Assembly (NCBI GenBank): GCA_947313765.1
Contig: CAMZNQ010000195.1
Span: 1-18,863, forward strand
Direction of reading: 5' to 3'
DNA: 18,863 nucleotides
Source of the DNA: an uncultured Sulfurovum sp.
Lineage (GTDB): Bacteria > Campylobacterota > Campylobacteria > Campylobacterales > Sulfurovaceae
Both the position numbers and the translations under genes were made by a program. Position 1 is the stretch's first letter. Every line of letters starts with the position of its first letter. Below are positions 1 through 6,004 of this stretch, one piece after another. Under the pieces are notes generated by a model. That model did no database searches, was not told the origin of the DNA, and saw nothing but the letters and a program-made list of their open reading frames with translations.

Positions 1-181
1 TAATAGTCAATATCAAAATTGTTATAAAGAGAAGGGTTTTGCCTCTAACGATTATTGGTCGTCCACTACCCATGCTAACAGTAGTAACGATGCGTGGATT
101 GTCTATTTCTACCGTGGTGGTCAGGGCTACAACTATAAGAACAGTAACTATTATGTGCGTTGTGTTAGAGCAGGAGAGTAG
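1..181 (+). CDS. C-terminal end of a DUF1566 (Lcl-type) domain protein, 5' truncated by the window edge
   Basis: The frame that begins at base 2 is open from the window edge to a TAG at 179-181 and gives 59 residues. It contains YWSST, then a Trp, then VYFYRGG, and ends VRCVRAGE. This spacing and ending are typical of the DUF1566/Lcl C-terminal domain, a C-type-lectin-like fold found in secreted or surface proteins. The piece is rich in Asn (8) and Tyr (9), and six of the eight Asn codons are AAC; CGT, ACC and TAC also appear, whereas the genes further on prefer AAT, AGA and TAT. That bias suggests transfer or special sequence constraint. The function of the whole protein cannot be judged because its N-terminus lies outside the window. 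The domain call is by recognised pattern only. Confidence 0.72.
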   Translation, partial: NSQYQNCYKEKGFASNDYWSSTTHANSSNDAWIVYFYRGGQGYNYKNSNYYVRCVRAGE

Positions 182-255
182 ATTTTTGATTTTTTGTAAA
201 GAGAATGTTTTTATGGGAGGAGGGTCTCTTTTGGATTGGGGGTTTTGTAGGCTTT

Positions 256-278
256 TGTAGGTGTGACCGTGTCACACG
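256..278 (+). repeat. REP-like palindromic unit, copy 1 (forward)
   Basis: The unit starts TGTAGG and contains a 7-bp perfect stem, GTGTGAC/GTCACAC, around a 3-base loop (261-277). It matches the reverse complement of copy 2 at 20 of 23 positions. Copies 1 and 2 face each other, so 256-363 has the architecture of a REPIN or small MITE-like element. Confidence 0.6.
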
Positions 279-317
279 ATAAAACCAAATAGGCATAGTG
301 TAAAATTTGAAATAAGC

Positions 318-363
318 ATTTTGGTTAAAGCCTAATTTGACGTGTGAGATGGTCACGCCTACA
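318..363 (-). repeat. REP-like palindromic unit, copy 2 (reverse)
   Basis: Read on the minus strand it starts TGTAGGCGTGACC (from 363) and continues CTCACACG to 341, inverted relative to copy 1. The flank at 318-340 (CATTTTGGTT, then CTAATTTGACGTG) resembles the flank of copy 3, so the repeated unit is longer than its palindromic core, roughly 45-55 bp. Together with copy 1 it forms an inverted pair about 108 bp long. Confidence 0.6.
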
Positions 364-387
364 CCTTTTTATTTTTTAAAATAGACA

Positions 388-439
388 CATTATGGTTGAT
401 TTAAATCTTATTTGATGTAGTCGCTAACTACACCCTACA
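388..439 (-). repeat. REP-like palindromic unit, copy 3 (reverse, diverged)
   Basis: The core on the minus strand reads TGTAGGGTGTAGTTAGCGAC and contains the stem GTAGT/ACTAC around a short loop (417-431 on the plus strand). It keeps the TGTAGG head and the CATTWTGGTT...ATTTGAYGTG flank of copy 2, but the stem has changed on both sides so that it still pairs. Compensatory change of this kind is typical of REP families and points to selection on the hairpin. Confidence 0.5.
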
Positions 440-479
440 AATATAATAAAAACTATCTTTTCATAAAAAAAGTAAACTT

Positions 480-557
480 CTTACAAAACTAGGAACCGAT
501 GGCTTTAGCCTCGTTATATTCGGGACTAAAGTCTCCGATTCCAAGGAGTTTTACAAG
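480..557. repeat. 78-bp inverted-repeat element, second family (REPIN/MITE-like)
   Basis: The ends are CTTACAAAACT at 480-490 and, reverse-complemented from 557, CTTGTAAAACT. The next block pairs GGAACCGATGGCTTTAGCC (492-510) with the reverse complement of 523-542, with several changes that still pair. Each half also has its own small hairpin, GGCTTTAGCC at 501-510 and GGACTAAAGTC at 523-533. Two inverted units with internal palindromes is the layout of a REPIN. No transposase is nearby. Confidence 0.6.
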
Positions 558-603
558 ATGTCTAGTATACTATTTGGGTAATAATAATTTATTTTAATCA
601 ATC

Positions 604-625
604 AAATAGTAATTAATTACTATTT
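604..625. repeat. Perfect 22-bp palindrome upstream of the 11-mer-repeat gene promoter
   Basis: The sequence AAATAGTAATT is followed directly by its exact reverse complement. It ends 25 bp before the TATAAT at 651-656, so it would cover roughly -58 to -38 of that promoter. That is a usual place for a dimeric activator or repressor, but A+T-richness makes palindromes easier to find by chance. The operator role is inferred. Confidence 0.4.
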
Positions 626-650
626 CTTATATCTTTAAGCTCTTTTTTCT

Positions 651-656
651 TATAAT
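651..656 (+). promoter_or_regulatory. Probable -10 box for the gene at 683
   Basis: TATAAT is 26 bp before the start codon and predicts transcription from about 663, with AAAGGA at 671-676 serving as the ribosome binding site. No clear -35 is visible, which is usual for Campylobacterota sigma-70 promoters. Confidence 0.5.
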
Positions 657-682
657 AATTCAACTAACCAAAAGGATTACCT

Positions 683-997
683 ATGAAAAAACTTACGAAA
701 TTAACAGTTTTGACAGCAACAATATTAACCACATCTTCAGCAGACTTCTCATTTATGGGTGATATGATAAGAGATATGACTGATGTAGCAAAAGAGATGA
801 CTACTAGTGCTACTGATAGCATGAAAGATATGAAGACAAATACCATTGATATAGCAAAAGATATTAAGAATGAAGGGGTTGATACAGCTAAAGAGATGAA
901 AGATGATTTAAATGTCTCTACAAAAGAGGTTATATCTAATAAAAATTCAGAAAAAGTGGAAGAGTCAAAAGAGATAAATGAAAATTCAAAAAAATAG
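683..997 (+). CDS. Secreted protein of five 11-residue amphipathic repeats (LEA/synuclein-like), function unknown
   Basis: This 104-residue protein begins with a Sec signal peptide (Lys-rich start, hydrophobic 7-17, likely cut after TSSA at 20). The mature part carries five consecutive 11-residue repeats: residues 31-41, 42-52, 53-63, 64-74 and 75-85. The loose pattern is xxxDxAKxMKx, with D/E and K at fixed places. Repeats of 11 residues are the hallmark of amphipathic helices in group 3 LEA proteins, apolipoproteins and synuclein, which bind membranes or stay disordered until dried or crowded. The tail (86-104) is polar and charged. There are no cysteines and no enzyme motif. The start follows AAAGGA at good spacing. 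The opposite strand also has an open frame here, but without a signal or Shine-Dalgarno sequence. The periplasmic location is inferred from the signal; the function is unknown. Confidence 0.75.
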   Translation: MKKLTKLTVLTATILTTSSADFSFMGDMIRDMTDVAKEMTTSATDSMKDMKTNTIDIAKDIKNEGVDTAKEMKDDLNVSTKEVISNKNSEKVEESKEINENSKK

Positions 998-1071
998 TTT
1001 GATTTTTTAGAAGAGAGCAATCTACATTTTATAATTGTACTTTAAGATTAAATATTATATATTAAGTTTAA

Positions 1072-1077
1072 TATAAT
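1072..1077 (+). promoter_or_regulatory. Probable -10 box for the small lipoprotein gene
   Basis: TATAAT lies 9 bp before the AAGGA ribosome binding site at 1086-1090, leaving a very short leader. A second TATAAT at 1030-1035 is an alternative. Confidence 0.35.
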
Positions 1078-1097
1078 TTTAATATAAGGAATATTTT

Positions 1098-1448
1098 ATG
1101 AAAACAGTAGAAAAAATTTTAATACTCTCTTACATACTATTTTTTTATGGTTGTAGTTCTCATCATGATGTAGTTTCAGTTTCAGATATTCATCTATATG
1201 ATGACAACTATGGTTTAGCTCAAAATGAAGAGATTGATATAGAAGCTAATAATGAATTAATCTCTATGAACTCTCAAGTGGAAGTAGAGATACCCCAATC
1301 TTCCAATCCAGAATGGACAACAGAACTAAAGATGGAAGAGGGAGCATTTTTAGCAGAAGATTATGTACAAAAACCTCCTGTAATTACCTACAAATATAAA
1401 TTTGATGATAAATTTTACGATAAAGCAGAGTGGAGAGCTATTGAGTAG
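1098..1448 (+). CDS. Small putative lipoprotein, no recognised family
   Basis: The 116-residue product has a short charged start, a hydrophobic segment at 7-17 and FYGC at 16-19, a slightly irregular lipobox with Cys19 as the lipidated residue. The mature part is acidic and low in complexity up to about residue 60, then has an aromatic-rich end with repeated Tyr, Lys, Phe and Asp (residues 97-111). AAGGA at 1086-1090 supports the start. Its stop (1446-1448) directly abuts the stop of the convergent TPR lipoprotein. I recognise no catalytic or binding motif; an outer-membrane-anchored periplasmic role is inferred from the lipobox alone. Confidence 0.7.
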   Translation: MKTVEKILILSYILFFYGCSSHHDVVSVSDIHLYDDNYGLAQNEEIDIEANNELISMNSQVEVEIPQSSNPEWTTELKMEEGAFLAEDYVQKPPVITYKYKFDDKFYDKAEWRAIE

Positions 1449-2189
1449 TTATCTCTTTAAGCCTTGAATATATTTCAACTCTCTAAGAGCAATTTTATCT
1501 CTTGAATCAATATTTAAAACTTCTCTATATTTAGCCTCTGACTTATTGAACTCTCTAAGTTCGGTATATGCAAATCCCATTCCACGTTTAGCACGAAGAA
1601 GCTCCTCTTTTTTGAGACTTTTAGGGCTAAATAGAGAAGCAGACTTCTCTGCTAATCCATAACTCTTTAATGACTCTCTCCACTCCTTTTTAATATGTTG
1701 AAGATGTCCCAATTCAGATAGATATTTAGAGTTTGAAGGAGATAGATATAGTGCTTTTCTTAGACTTTTTTCTGCTAAATTAAACTCTTTTAACTCTAAC
1801 AGAGCATACCCTTTCATATAGTAGGCTTTAGACCAATTATCAGATAGAATATGTGACTCTTTTCCCTCATTTGTTGCAGACATAGAGTAAAAATCATACT
1901 CCTCCTTAGTCCTTGCATTATATATCCGTTTAGAGCTATTTGCATAGATTTTTTCATAATCGACTATAACAGGATTAAGATATTTGACTATCGCCTCTTT
2001 TCTATCTCCTTTTTCAATAAGCTCTTTAGCTATAGTTAGTAACCTATTATGCCTCTTATCTACTATCTGATAATTATCAATAGTATTATTTGGTTGAACT
2101 ACCTGAATTGTCTGATTAGAACCCTTTTTGACAATTGGAGTACAGCCTGATATTAGGAGAATTGTGCTAAAAATTAACATATTTTTCAT
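1449..2189 (-). CDS. TPR-repeat lipoprotein
   Basis: I start the protein at 2189 (246 residues) rather than at the upstream ATG at 2216. AAAGG sits seven bases before 2189, the product begins directly with a lipoprotein signal (lipobox ISGC, Cys16), and the upstream ATG would lie inside the probable -10 box. After a polar linker come TPR-type helical hairpins at about residues 119-152, 153-186 and 199-232, with the usual pattern of a Gly/Ala core, a Leu/Glu turn and Ala-x-x-x-Tyr. TPR lipoproteins act as scaffolds for envelope assembly or secretion machines. No partner is encoded beside it, so the specific role is unknown. The gene is convergent with the small lipoprotein and divergent from panC. 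Confidence 0.8.
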   Translation of the reverse strand: MKNMLIFSTILLISGCTPIVKKGSNQTIQVVQPNNTIDNYQIVDKRHNRLLTIAKELIEKGDRKEAIVKYLNPVIVDYEKIYANSSKRIYNARTKEEYDFYSMSATNEGKESHILSDNWSKAYYMKGYALLELKEFNLAEKSLRKALYLSPSNSKYLSELGHLQHIKKEWRESLKSYGLAEKSASLFSPKSLKKEELLRAKRGMGFAYTELREFNKSEAKYREVLNIDSRDKIALRELKYIQGLKR

Positions 2190-2214
2190 AAGATACCTTT
2201 GTTTTGATTTTCTC

Positions 2215-2224
2215 ATTATATAAT
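2215..2224. promoter_or_regulatory. Overlapping back-to-back -10 boxes for the TPR lipoprotein and panC
   Basis: ATTATATAAT contains TATAAT on the plus strand (2219-2224, serving panC) and TATAAT on the minus strand (2215-2220, serving the lipoprotein). The two boxes share two bases. Predicted starts are about 2231 (+) and 2208 (-), so the two polymerases could not both bind at once. Confidence 0.45.
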
Positions 2225-2252
2225 AATAAAAATAAATCTTTATGAGGTATTA

Positions 2253-3089
2253 ATGATTATAGTTAACGATATAGAGGAACTCTTAAAAGAGAGTAAAAAA
2301 CTAAAAGGAAGTGTAGGTTTTGTTCCTACAATGGGTGCATTACATAAAGGTCATTTGACTCTTATCCAAAAAGCACGAGTAGATAACGATATTGTAATTG
2401 TCTCTATTTTTGTAAACCCTACACAGTTTTTAGAGGGTGAAGATTTAGATGCTTATCCTAGAAAAGAGGAGGCTGATTCTAAAATTTGTAAATTAGCAGG
2501 GGTAGATATACTATTTATGCCAAGTGTTGAGATGATGTATAACTCTGATGAACTCTCTATTACAGCACCTGCTATTCGTGGTTTTATCTTAGAGGGTACA
2601 AAACGAGCAGGTCACTTTGATGGTATGTTGCAGATAGTTATGAAACTTTTAAATCTAATCTCCTACAATAAACCTAGCTCTTTTAGAGCCTATTTTGGAA
2701 AAAAAGATGCTCAACAACTTGTTCTTATTCAACAGATGGTAAGAGACTATTTTTTAAATGTAGAGATTGTTCCTTGCGATATTGTTCGAGATAGAGATGG
2801 TCTAGCATTAAGTAGTAGAAATGTCTATTTGAGTAAAGATGAGAGAGGTAGAGCTTTAAGTCTATCACGTTCATTAAAAAGTGCAACAGATATGATTTTG
2901 AAAAAAGAGTTTAATGTAGAAAAGATAAAAAAAGAGATGCTTTTATCTCTTAAAGATGTAGATGTTGAGTATGTGGAGTTAGTAAATCGACAATTCCAAC
3001 CTATTCAGAGAGTAGAACTTGGAAATACTATTATTTTAGTGGCTGTATCTGTAGGGAAAACACGCCTTATTGATAATTTATGGATTTAA
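2253..3089 (+). CDS. panC: Pantothenate synthetase
   Basis: PanC condenses pantoate with beta-alanine, using ATP through a pantoyl-adenylate, to give pantothenate, the precursor of coenzyme A. The 278-residue length is normal. The nucleotidyl-transferase (HIGH) motif is [10 protein letters not shown] at residues 25-34, followed by FVNPTQF (about 53-59), the FGKKDAQQL stretch that contacts ATP, and [12 protein letters not shown], whose SSRN replaces the KMSKS loop. The C-terminal part is the small lid domain. GAGGT at 2244-2248 supports the ATG. No panB or panD is present in the window, so the pathway is dispersed. The neighbouring genes are unrelated in function. Confidence 0.96.
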   Translation: MIIVNDIEELLKESKKLKGSVGFVPTMGALHKGHLTLIQKARVDNDIVIVSIFVNPTQFLEGEDLDAYPRKEEADSKICKLAGVDILFMPSVEMMYNSDELSITAPAIRGFILEGTKRAGHFDGMLQIVMKLLNLISYNKPSSFRAYFGKKDAQQLVLIQQMVRDYFLNVEIVPCDIVRDRDGLALSSRNVYLSKDERGRALSLSRSLKSATDMILKKEFNVEKIKKEMLLSLKDVDVEYVELVNRQFQPIQRVELGNTIILVAVSVGKTRLIDNLWI

Positions 3090-3119
3090 CTTTTAATATT
3101 TAATCTACCAAATCAAAGA

Positions 3120-3773
3120 TTATGGAAAAGGATTGAGAGAAAGATTGTGTTCAAGTTTATAGCTTCTATTACATAATTTTGCCATCTCTTCATCATGTGT
3201 AACCAATATCATGGCAGATTTGTGTTCTTCAATATACTCTAACAATACACTCATAACCAATTTAGCTGTCTCTTTATCTAGGTTTCCTGTTGGTTCATCT
3301 GCAAAGATAAGGGTTGGTTTTTTACTAAGAACTCTTGCAATAGAGACTCTCTGTTGTTGTCCACCTGAAAGTTCTCCAATTTTTTGTTCCATAAGCTCTT
3401 CTATCTCTAAACGTTTTAAGAGTGAATTATCTATCTCTTCATTTGATAAGAGTGAAGCTATTTCTAAATTTTCAATCGCTTTCATACCTTTAAAAAGGTA
3501 GTGAGCTTGAAAAATAATTCCCAATCTATTGCGTCTAATATCTTCAATTTCCTCTTTAGATAATGAGTATAAATCTCTATTTAACAGTTCTACTTTTCCT
3601 ATATTTGGTTCAATAAAAGATGAAAAAATATGTAAAAGAGTTGATTTACCTGAACCACTACGTCCAAGAATAGCAATAGAGTCACTCTCTTCTATTTTAA
3701 GATTAATATTGGAAAAAAGAGGATAGTCAAACGAGTGAGAGATGTTTTCTGCTTGTAAAAGGATTTTGTTCAT
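3120..3773 (-). CDS. ABC transporter ATP-binding protein, LolD/MacB-type
   Basis: The 217-residue protein is a lone nucleotide-binding domain. Walker A is GRSGSGKST at 37-45, the Q-loop is FQ at 88-89, the signature LSGGQQQR is at 135-142, Walker B plus catalytic Glu is LIFADEP at 155-161, and the switch His is in THD at 192-194. ADEPTGNLD is typical of the LolD/FtsE/MacB group, which powers lipoprotein release or mechanical transmission rather than import. No FtsX/LolC-like permease is adjacent: the gene follows tsf on the same strand and is then met head-on by panC. I recall the same rpsB-tsf-ATPase order in Campylobacter jejuni, which would make the arrangement ancestral. The exact substrate is uncertain and I give no symbol. 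The Shine-Dalgarno sequence is weak. Confidence 0.85.
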   Translation of the reverse strand: MNKILLQAENISHSFDYPLFSNINLKIEESDSIAILGRSGSGKSTLLHIFSSFIEPNIGKVELLNRDLYSLSKEEIEDIRRNRLGIIFQAHYLFKGMKAIENLEIASLLSNEEIDNSLLKRLEIEELMEQKIGELSGGQQQRVSIARVLSKKPTLIFADEPTGNLDKETAKLVMSVLLEYIEEHKSAMILVTHDEEMAKLCNRSYKLEHNLSLNPFP

Positions 3774-3804
3774 ATTTTTTCTTTAAGAGGTAATTGAGTT
3801 ATAT

Positions 3805-3832
3805 TATATTCTCATGTTAACATGAGAATATA
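3805..3832. repeat. Perfect 28-bp palindrome between tsf and the ABC ATPase gene
   Basis: Fourteen bases, TATATTCTCATGTT, are followed by their exact reverse complement, centred on GTTAAC. On the minus strand it lies 17 bp after the tsf stop and 31 bp before the ATPase start. As RNA it would form a 12-bp stem with a small loop, but no U-run follows on either strand, so it is not a standard intrinsic terminator. It could be an mRNA 3'-end or processing hairpin, or a protein-binding site. The arms TTCTCATG and CATGAGAA recur at 5931-5950, upstream of rpsB. Confidence 0.5.
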
Positions 3833-3848
3833 TTGGTAGGATAGGATA

Positions 3849-4904
3849 TTATGCCATCTGTTTTGCAACTTCTGCTGCAAAATCTTCCTCGGCTACTTCA
3901 ATTCCTTCTCCAACTTCTAATCTAAGAAAATCTGTAATTTTAGCTTTACCACCAGATATTTTTTCAATATGCTCTCCAACAGTTACAGAATCATCCATAA
4001 CATATTTTTGGTCAAGAAGTGCAAGTTCTTGGTCAAGAAGAGTATTATCAGAGATAAATCTATCTAATTTACCTGGAACAATTCTATCCCAAATTTTTTC
4101 TGGTTTTCCCTCTGATGCAAGTTCAGCCTCAATAGCTTTTTTAGCTTCAGCAATCACTTCATCTGTAATCTGTTGTCTACTAACATATTGAGGTACATTT
4201 TTAAGAGGTTTTCCAAGTCTAACTAACTCTTCATTCTCTTTTTTAACCTTTTCAATTCTACCATTTGTCTCATCTGCAACAAATTGAGCATCAAAATCTT
4301 TGTATGAAAGTGTACTTGGACTCATTGCGGCTGCATGCATTGCAATATTTTTAAGTTCAGCTCTAACTTTTTCTGCTGTTTGTGCATCTTCACACTTTGC
4401 ACCAAGAAGAACACCTACTCTATTATTGGCATGAAGATAACCATTAATTGCAACTGTTTCATCATCTGAAGAGACCATTCCTGCACGTCTTACTACAAGG
4501 TTCTCTCCAATAGTTGCAATTTTAAGTGAAAGGTACTCTGAAAATGGTTGACCACCTATTTCAGAACTATTAATTGCATCTGCATCTGATAAACTATTAT
4601 CAAATACATGAGAGGTAATCTCTGAAACAACTGCTTTGAAAGTATCATTTTGAGCAACAAAATCTGTTTGAGAGTTAATCTCAACAATAACAGCTTTACT
4701 ATCTGAAACTTGAACAGAAATAACACCTTCAGCAGCCACTTTAGATGCTTTTTTAGCTGCTGCACCAAGTCCTTTTTCTCTTAACCATGCTACTGCATCA
4801 TCAAAGTTACCATCAGACTCTTTTAATGCATTTTTACAATCCATCATACCTGCATTGGTAGCTTCTCTAAGTTTTTTAATATCTTTTGGTCCAAATTTTG
4901 CCAT
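3849..4904 (-). CDS. tsf: Elongation factor Ts
   Basis: EF-Ts catalyses GDP release from EF-Tu in the cytoplasm during translation. The N-terminal UBA-like module contains TNAGMMDCKNAL at residues 16-27, and the core begins with the TDFVA signature at 80-84, whose Asp-Phe pair wedges into EF-Tu. The 351-residue length is well above the 283 of E. coli; an enlarged middle domain is usual for Campylobacterota. The start lies 3 bases after the rpsB stop (TAA TAG ATG), so the two genes are translationally linked in the usual rpsB-tsf operon. GC-rich Ala and Gly codons fit high expression. No anomalies are visible. Confidence 0.97.
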   Translation of the reverse strand: MAKFGPKDIKKLREATNAGMMDCKNALKESDGNFDDAVAWLREKGLGAAAKKASKVAAEGVISVQVSDSKAVIVEINSQTDFVAQNDTFKAVVSEITSHVFDNSLSDADAINSSEIGGQPFSEYLSLKIATIGENLVVRRAGMVSSDDETVAINGYLHANNRVGVLLGAKCEDAQTAEKVRAELKNIAMHAAAMSPSTLSYKDFDAQFVADETNGRIEKVKKENEELVRLGKPLKNVPQYVSRQQITDEVIAEAKKAIEAELASEGKPEKIWDRIVPGKLDRFISDNTLLDQELALLDQKYVMDDSVTVGEHIEKISGGKAKITDFLRLEVGEGIEVAEEDFAAEVAKQMA

Positions 4905-4907
4905 CTA

Positions 4908-5786
4908 TTACGCCTTTGTCTCTTCTTTTTTTGCTTCTTCTTTTTCGCCCTCTTCAACAGCCTCTTTAACAATCTCTTTTACTTCTGCATCAGAAGGTAC
5001 AGCAGTAGCAGCAACTACTTCTGGGTCTTCAGTTTGTGCCATCATAGCCTCTCCAAGTTCAGCATCAGCAGATGGTGCAACCTCTGCATCTCTACCCTCT
5101 TTTTCAGCCAATTCTGCTTGACCTTCAATAATCGCTTCTGCCATCTCTCTACAGAAAAGATTGATTGAACGAATTGCATCATCATTTCCAGGGATTGGAT
5201 AATCAACAACATCTGGGTCACAGTTTGTATCTAATGGTGCAATAACTTTCATTCCCATTCTTTTTGCCTCTTTAACAGCAATATGCTCTTTTACAGCATC
5301 AATAACAAACATCATATCTGGAAGTTTCTTCATATGTCTAAAACCTTCAAGATATGCAGATAGTTTAGCTTTTTTTCTAGTAAGCATTAATGCCTCTTTT
5401 TTAGTTAAAAGCTCTAGTTGACCATTCTCTTCCATCTGCTCAATGATTTCTAGTTTTCTAATAGATTTTTTCATTGTTGGGTAGTTTGTTAACATACCAC
5501 CTAACCATCTTACAGATACATAAGGCATACCACATCTTTGTGCATGTTCTGTTACAGCTGAACGTGCCTGTTTCTTTGTTCCAACAAATATAATTGTTTG
5601 ACCATCTGCTGCTGCCTCTTTAACTACATTGTATGTGTATTTAAAGTATCTAAGTGTCTTTTGTAAATCAATAATGTAGATGTTTTTTCTCTCTCCGAAA
5701 ATGAATTTTTTCATTTTTGGATTCCATCTTCTAGTTTGGTGTCCAAAGTGTACACCACACTCCAATAAATCTTTCATTGTTACCAT
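4908..5786 (-). CDS. rpsB: 30S ribosomal protein S2
   Basis: S2 binds between the head and body of the 30S subunit and is needed for S1 docking. I choose the ATG at 5786 ([17 protein letters not shown]...): AAGGAG lies at 5793-5798, seven bases upstream, and the protein then begins just where S2 family members do. [15 protein letters not shown] (11-25) and RWLGGMLTN (93-101) are family signatures, as is [10 protein letters not shown] further on. The protein has 292 residues against about 241 in E. coli. The excess is an acidic Ala/Glu/Lys-rich tail of about 65 residues that looks disordered. It is the first gene of the rpsB-tsf operon. Confidence 0.96.
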   Translation of the reverse strand: MVTMKDLLECGVHFGHQTRRWNPKMKKFIFGERKNIYIIDLQKTLRYFKYTYNVVKEAAADGQTIIFVGTKKQARSAVTEHAQRCGMPYVSVRWLGGMLTNYPTMKKSIRKLEIIEQMEENGQLELLTKKEALMLTRKKAKLSAYLEGFRHMKKLPDMMFVIDAVKEHIAVKEAKRMGMKVIAPLDTNCDPDVVDYPIPGNDDAIRSINLFCREMAEAIIEGQAELAEKEGRDAEVAPSADAELGEAMMAQTEDPEVVAATAVPSDAEVKEIVKEAVEEGEKEEAKKEETKA

Positions 5787-5824
5787 ATTTTGCTCCTTGC
5801 AAAAGTCCAAAAATAGATAATGAT

Positions 5825-5830
5825 ATTATA
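5825..5830 (-). promoter_or_regulatory. Probable -10 box of the rpsB-tsf operon
   Basis: The minus strand reads TATAAT, preceded by T-rich sequence, the weak -35 style of Campylobacterota. The predicted start is about 5818, giving a leader of about 32 bases that contains AAGGAG. Upstream, the direct repeat ACYGTAGTC occurs at 5861-5869 and 5884-5892, 23 bp apart. Confidence 0.5.
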
Positions 5831-5931
5831 TATTTCAAGACAAAAATAATATTTTTAGAGACCGTAGTCTTTTGGTTTATGCCACTGTAGTCCTTAACAC
5901 AAAAAAGTGCAACCATTCAAGGAATAACTAC

Positions 5932-5950
5932 ATGAGAATTTGCTTCTCAT
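5932..5950. repeat. Stem-loop between murG and rpsB
   Basis: ATGAGAA at 5932-5938 pairs with TTCTCAT at 5944-5950 around a 5-base loop. It lies 55 bp beyond the murG stop and about 100 bp upstream of the rpsB promoter. It may end the murG transcript, but no U-run follows on the minus strand. Its arms match those of the palindrome at 3805-3832. Confidence 0.4.
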
Positions 5951-6004
5951 AAAAAGCTCGGAATTATATCTAAATTAAGGTTAATAGAAAGAAAAAATAT
6001 TAAT

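Larger units (their letters stand above)
182..682. other. 500-bp gene-free region filled with palindromic repeats
   Basis: No convincing gene lies between the DUF1566 stop and the next start. The stretch holds a T-rich tail after the stop, three related REP-like units (256-439), a second and unrelated inverted-repeat element (480-557), a perfect 22-bp palindrome (604-625) and a promoter (-10 at 651-656). Open frames here cross the repeats and have no ribosome binding site. I searched it by eye for a reverse transcriptase, an Avd-like gene or a template repeat matching the upstream DUF1566 tail and saw none. Confidence 0.7.

Noticed and set aside
39..260. 73-codon open frame on the plus strand
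   Set aside because: It overlaps the DUF1566 tail in another frame, has no ribosome binding site and ends inside a repeat.
165..356. 63-codon open frame on the minus strand
   Set aside because: It runs through the inverted repeats at 256-363 and encodes nothing recognisable.
256..557. CRISPR array
   Set aside because: The repeats are inverted relative to each other, differ in sequence, and have no regular spacers.
182..680. DGR template repeat or reverse transcriptase
   Set aside because: No segment resembles 60-170 and no RT motif appears in any frame of the window.
664..1020. 118-codon open frame antisense to the 11-mer-repeat gene
   Set aside because: It is rich in Ser and Phe as expected of the complement of a Lys/Glu-rich gene, lacks a Shine-Dalgarno sequence, and the plus frame has a signal peptide, promoter and ribosome binding site.
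3120..3773. This ATPase as the missing PstB
   Set aside because: ADEPTGNLD and the overall motif set place it with LolD/MacB, it is 9 kb from pstA, and no Pho box precedes it.
5731..5916. 61-codon open frame on the minus strand over the rpsB leader
   Set aside because: It crosses the rpsB promoter and start in another frame and has no ribosome binding site.
5787..6004. tRNA or other stable RNA gene between murG and rpsB
   Set aside because: No cloverleaf or T-loop sequence is visible; only a promoter, a direct repeat and one small hairpin.
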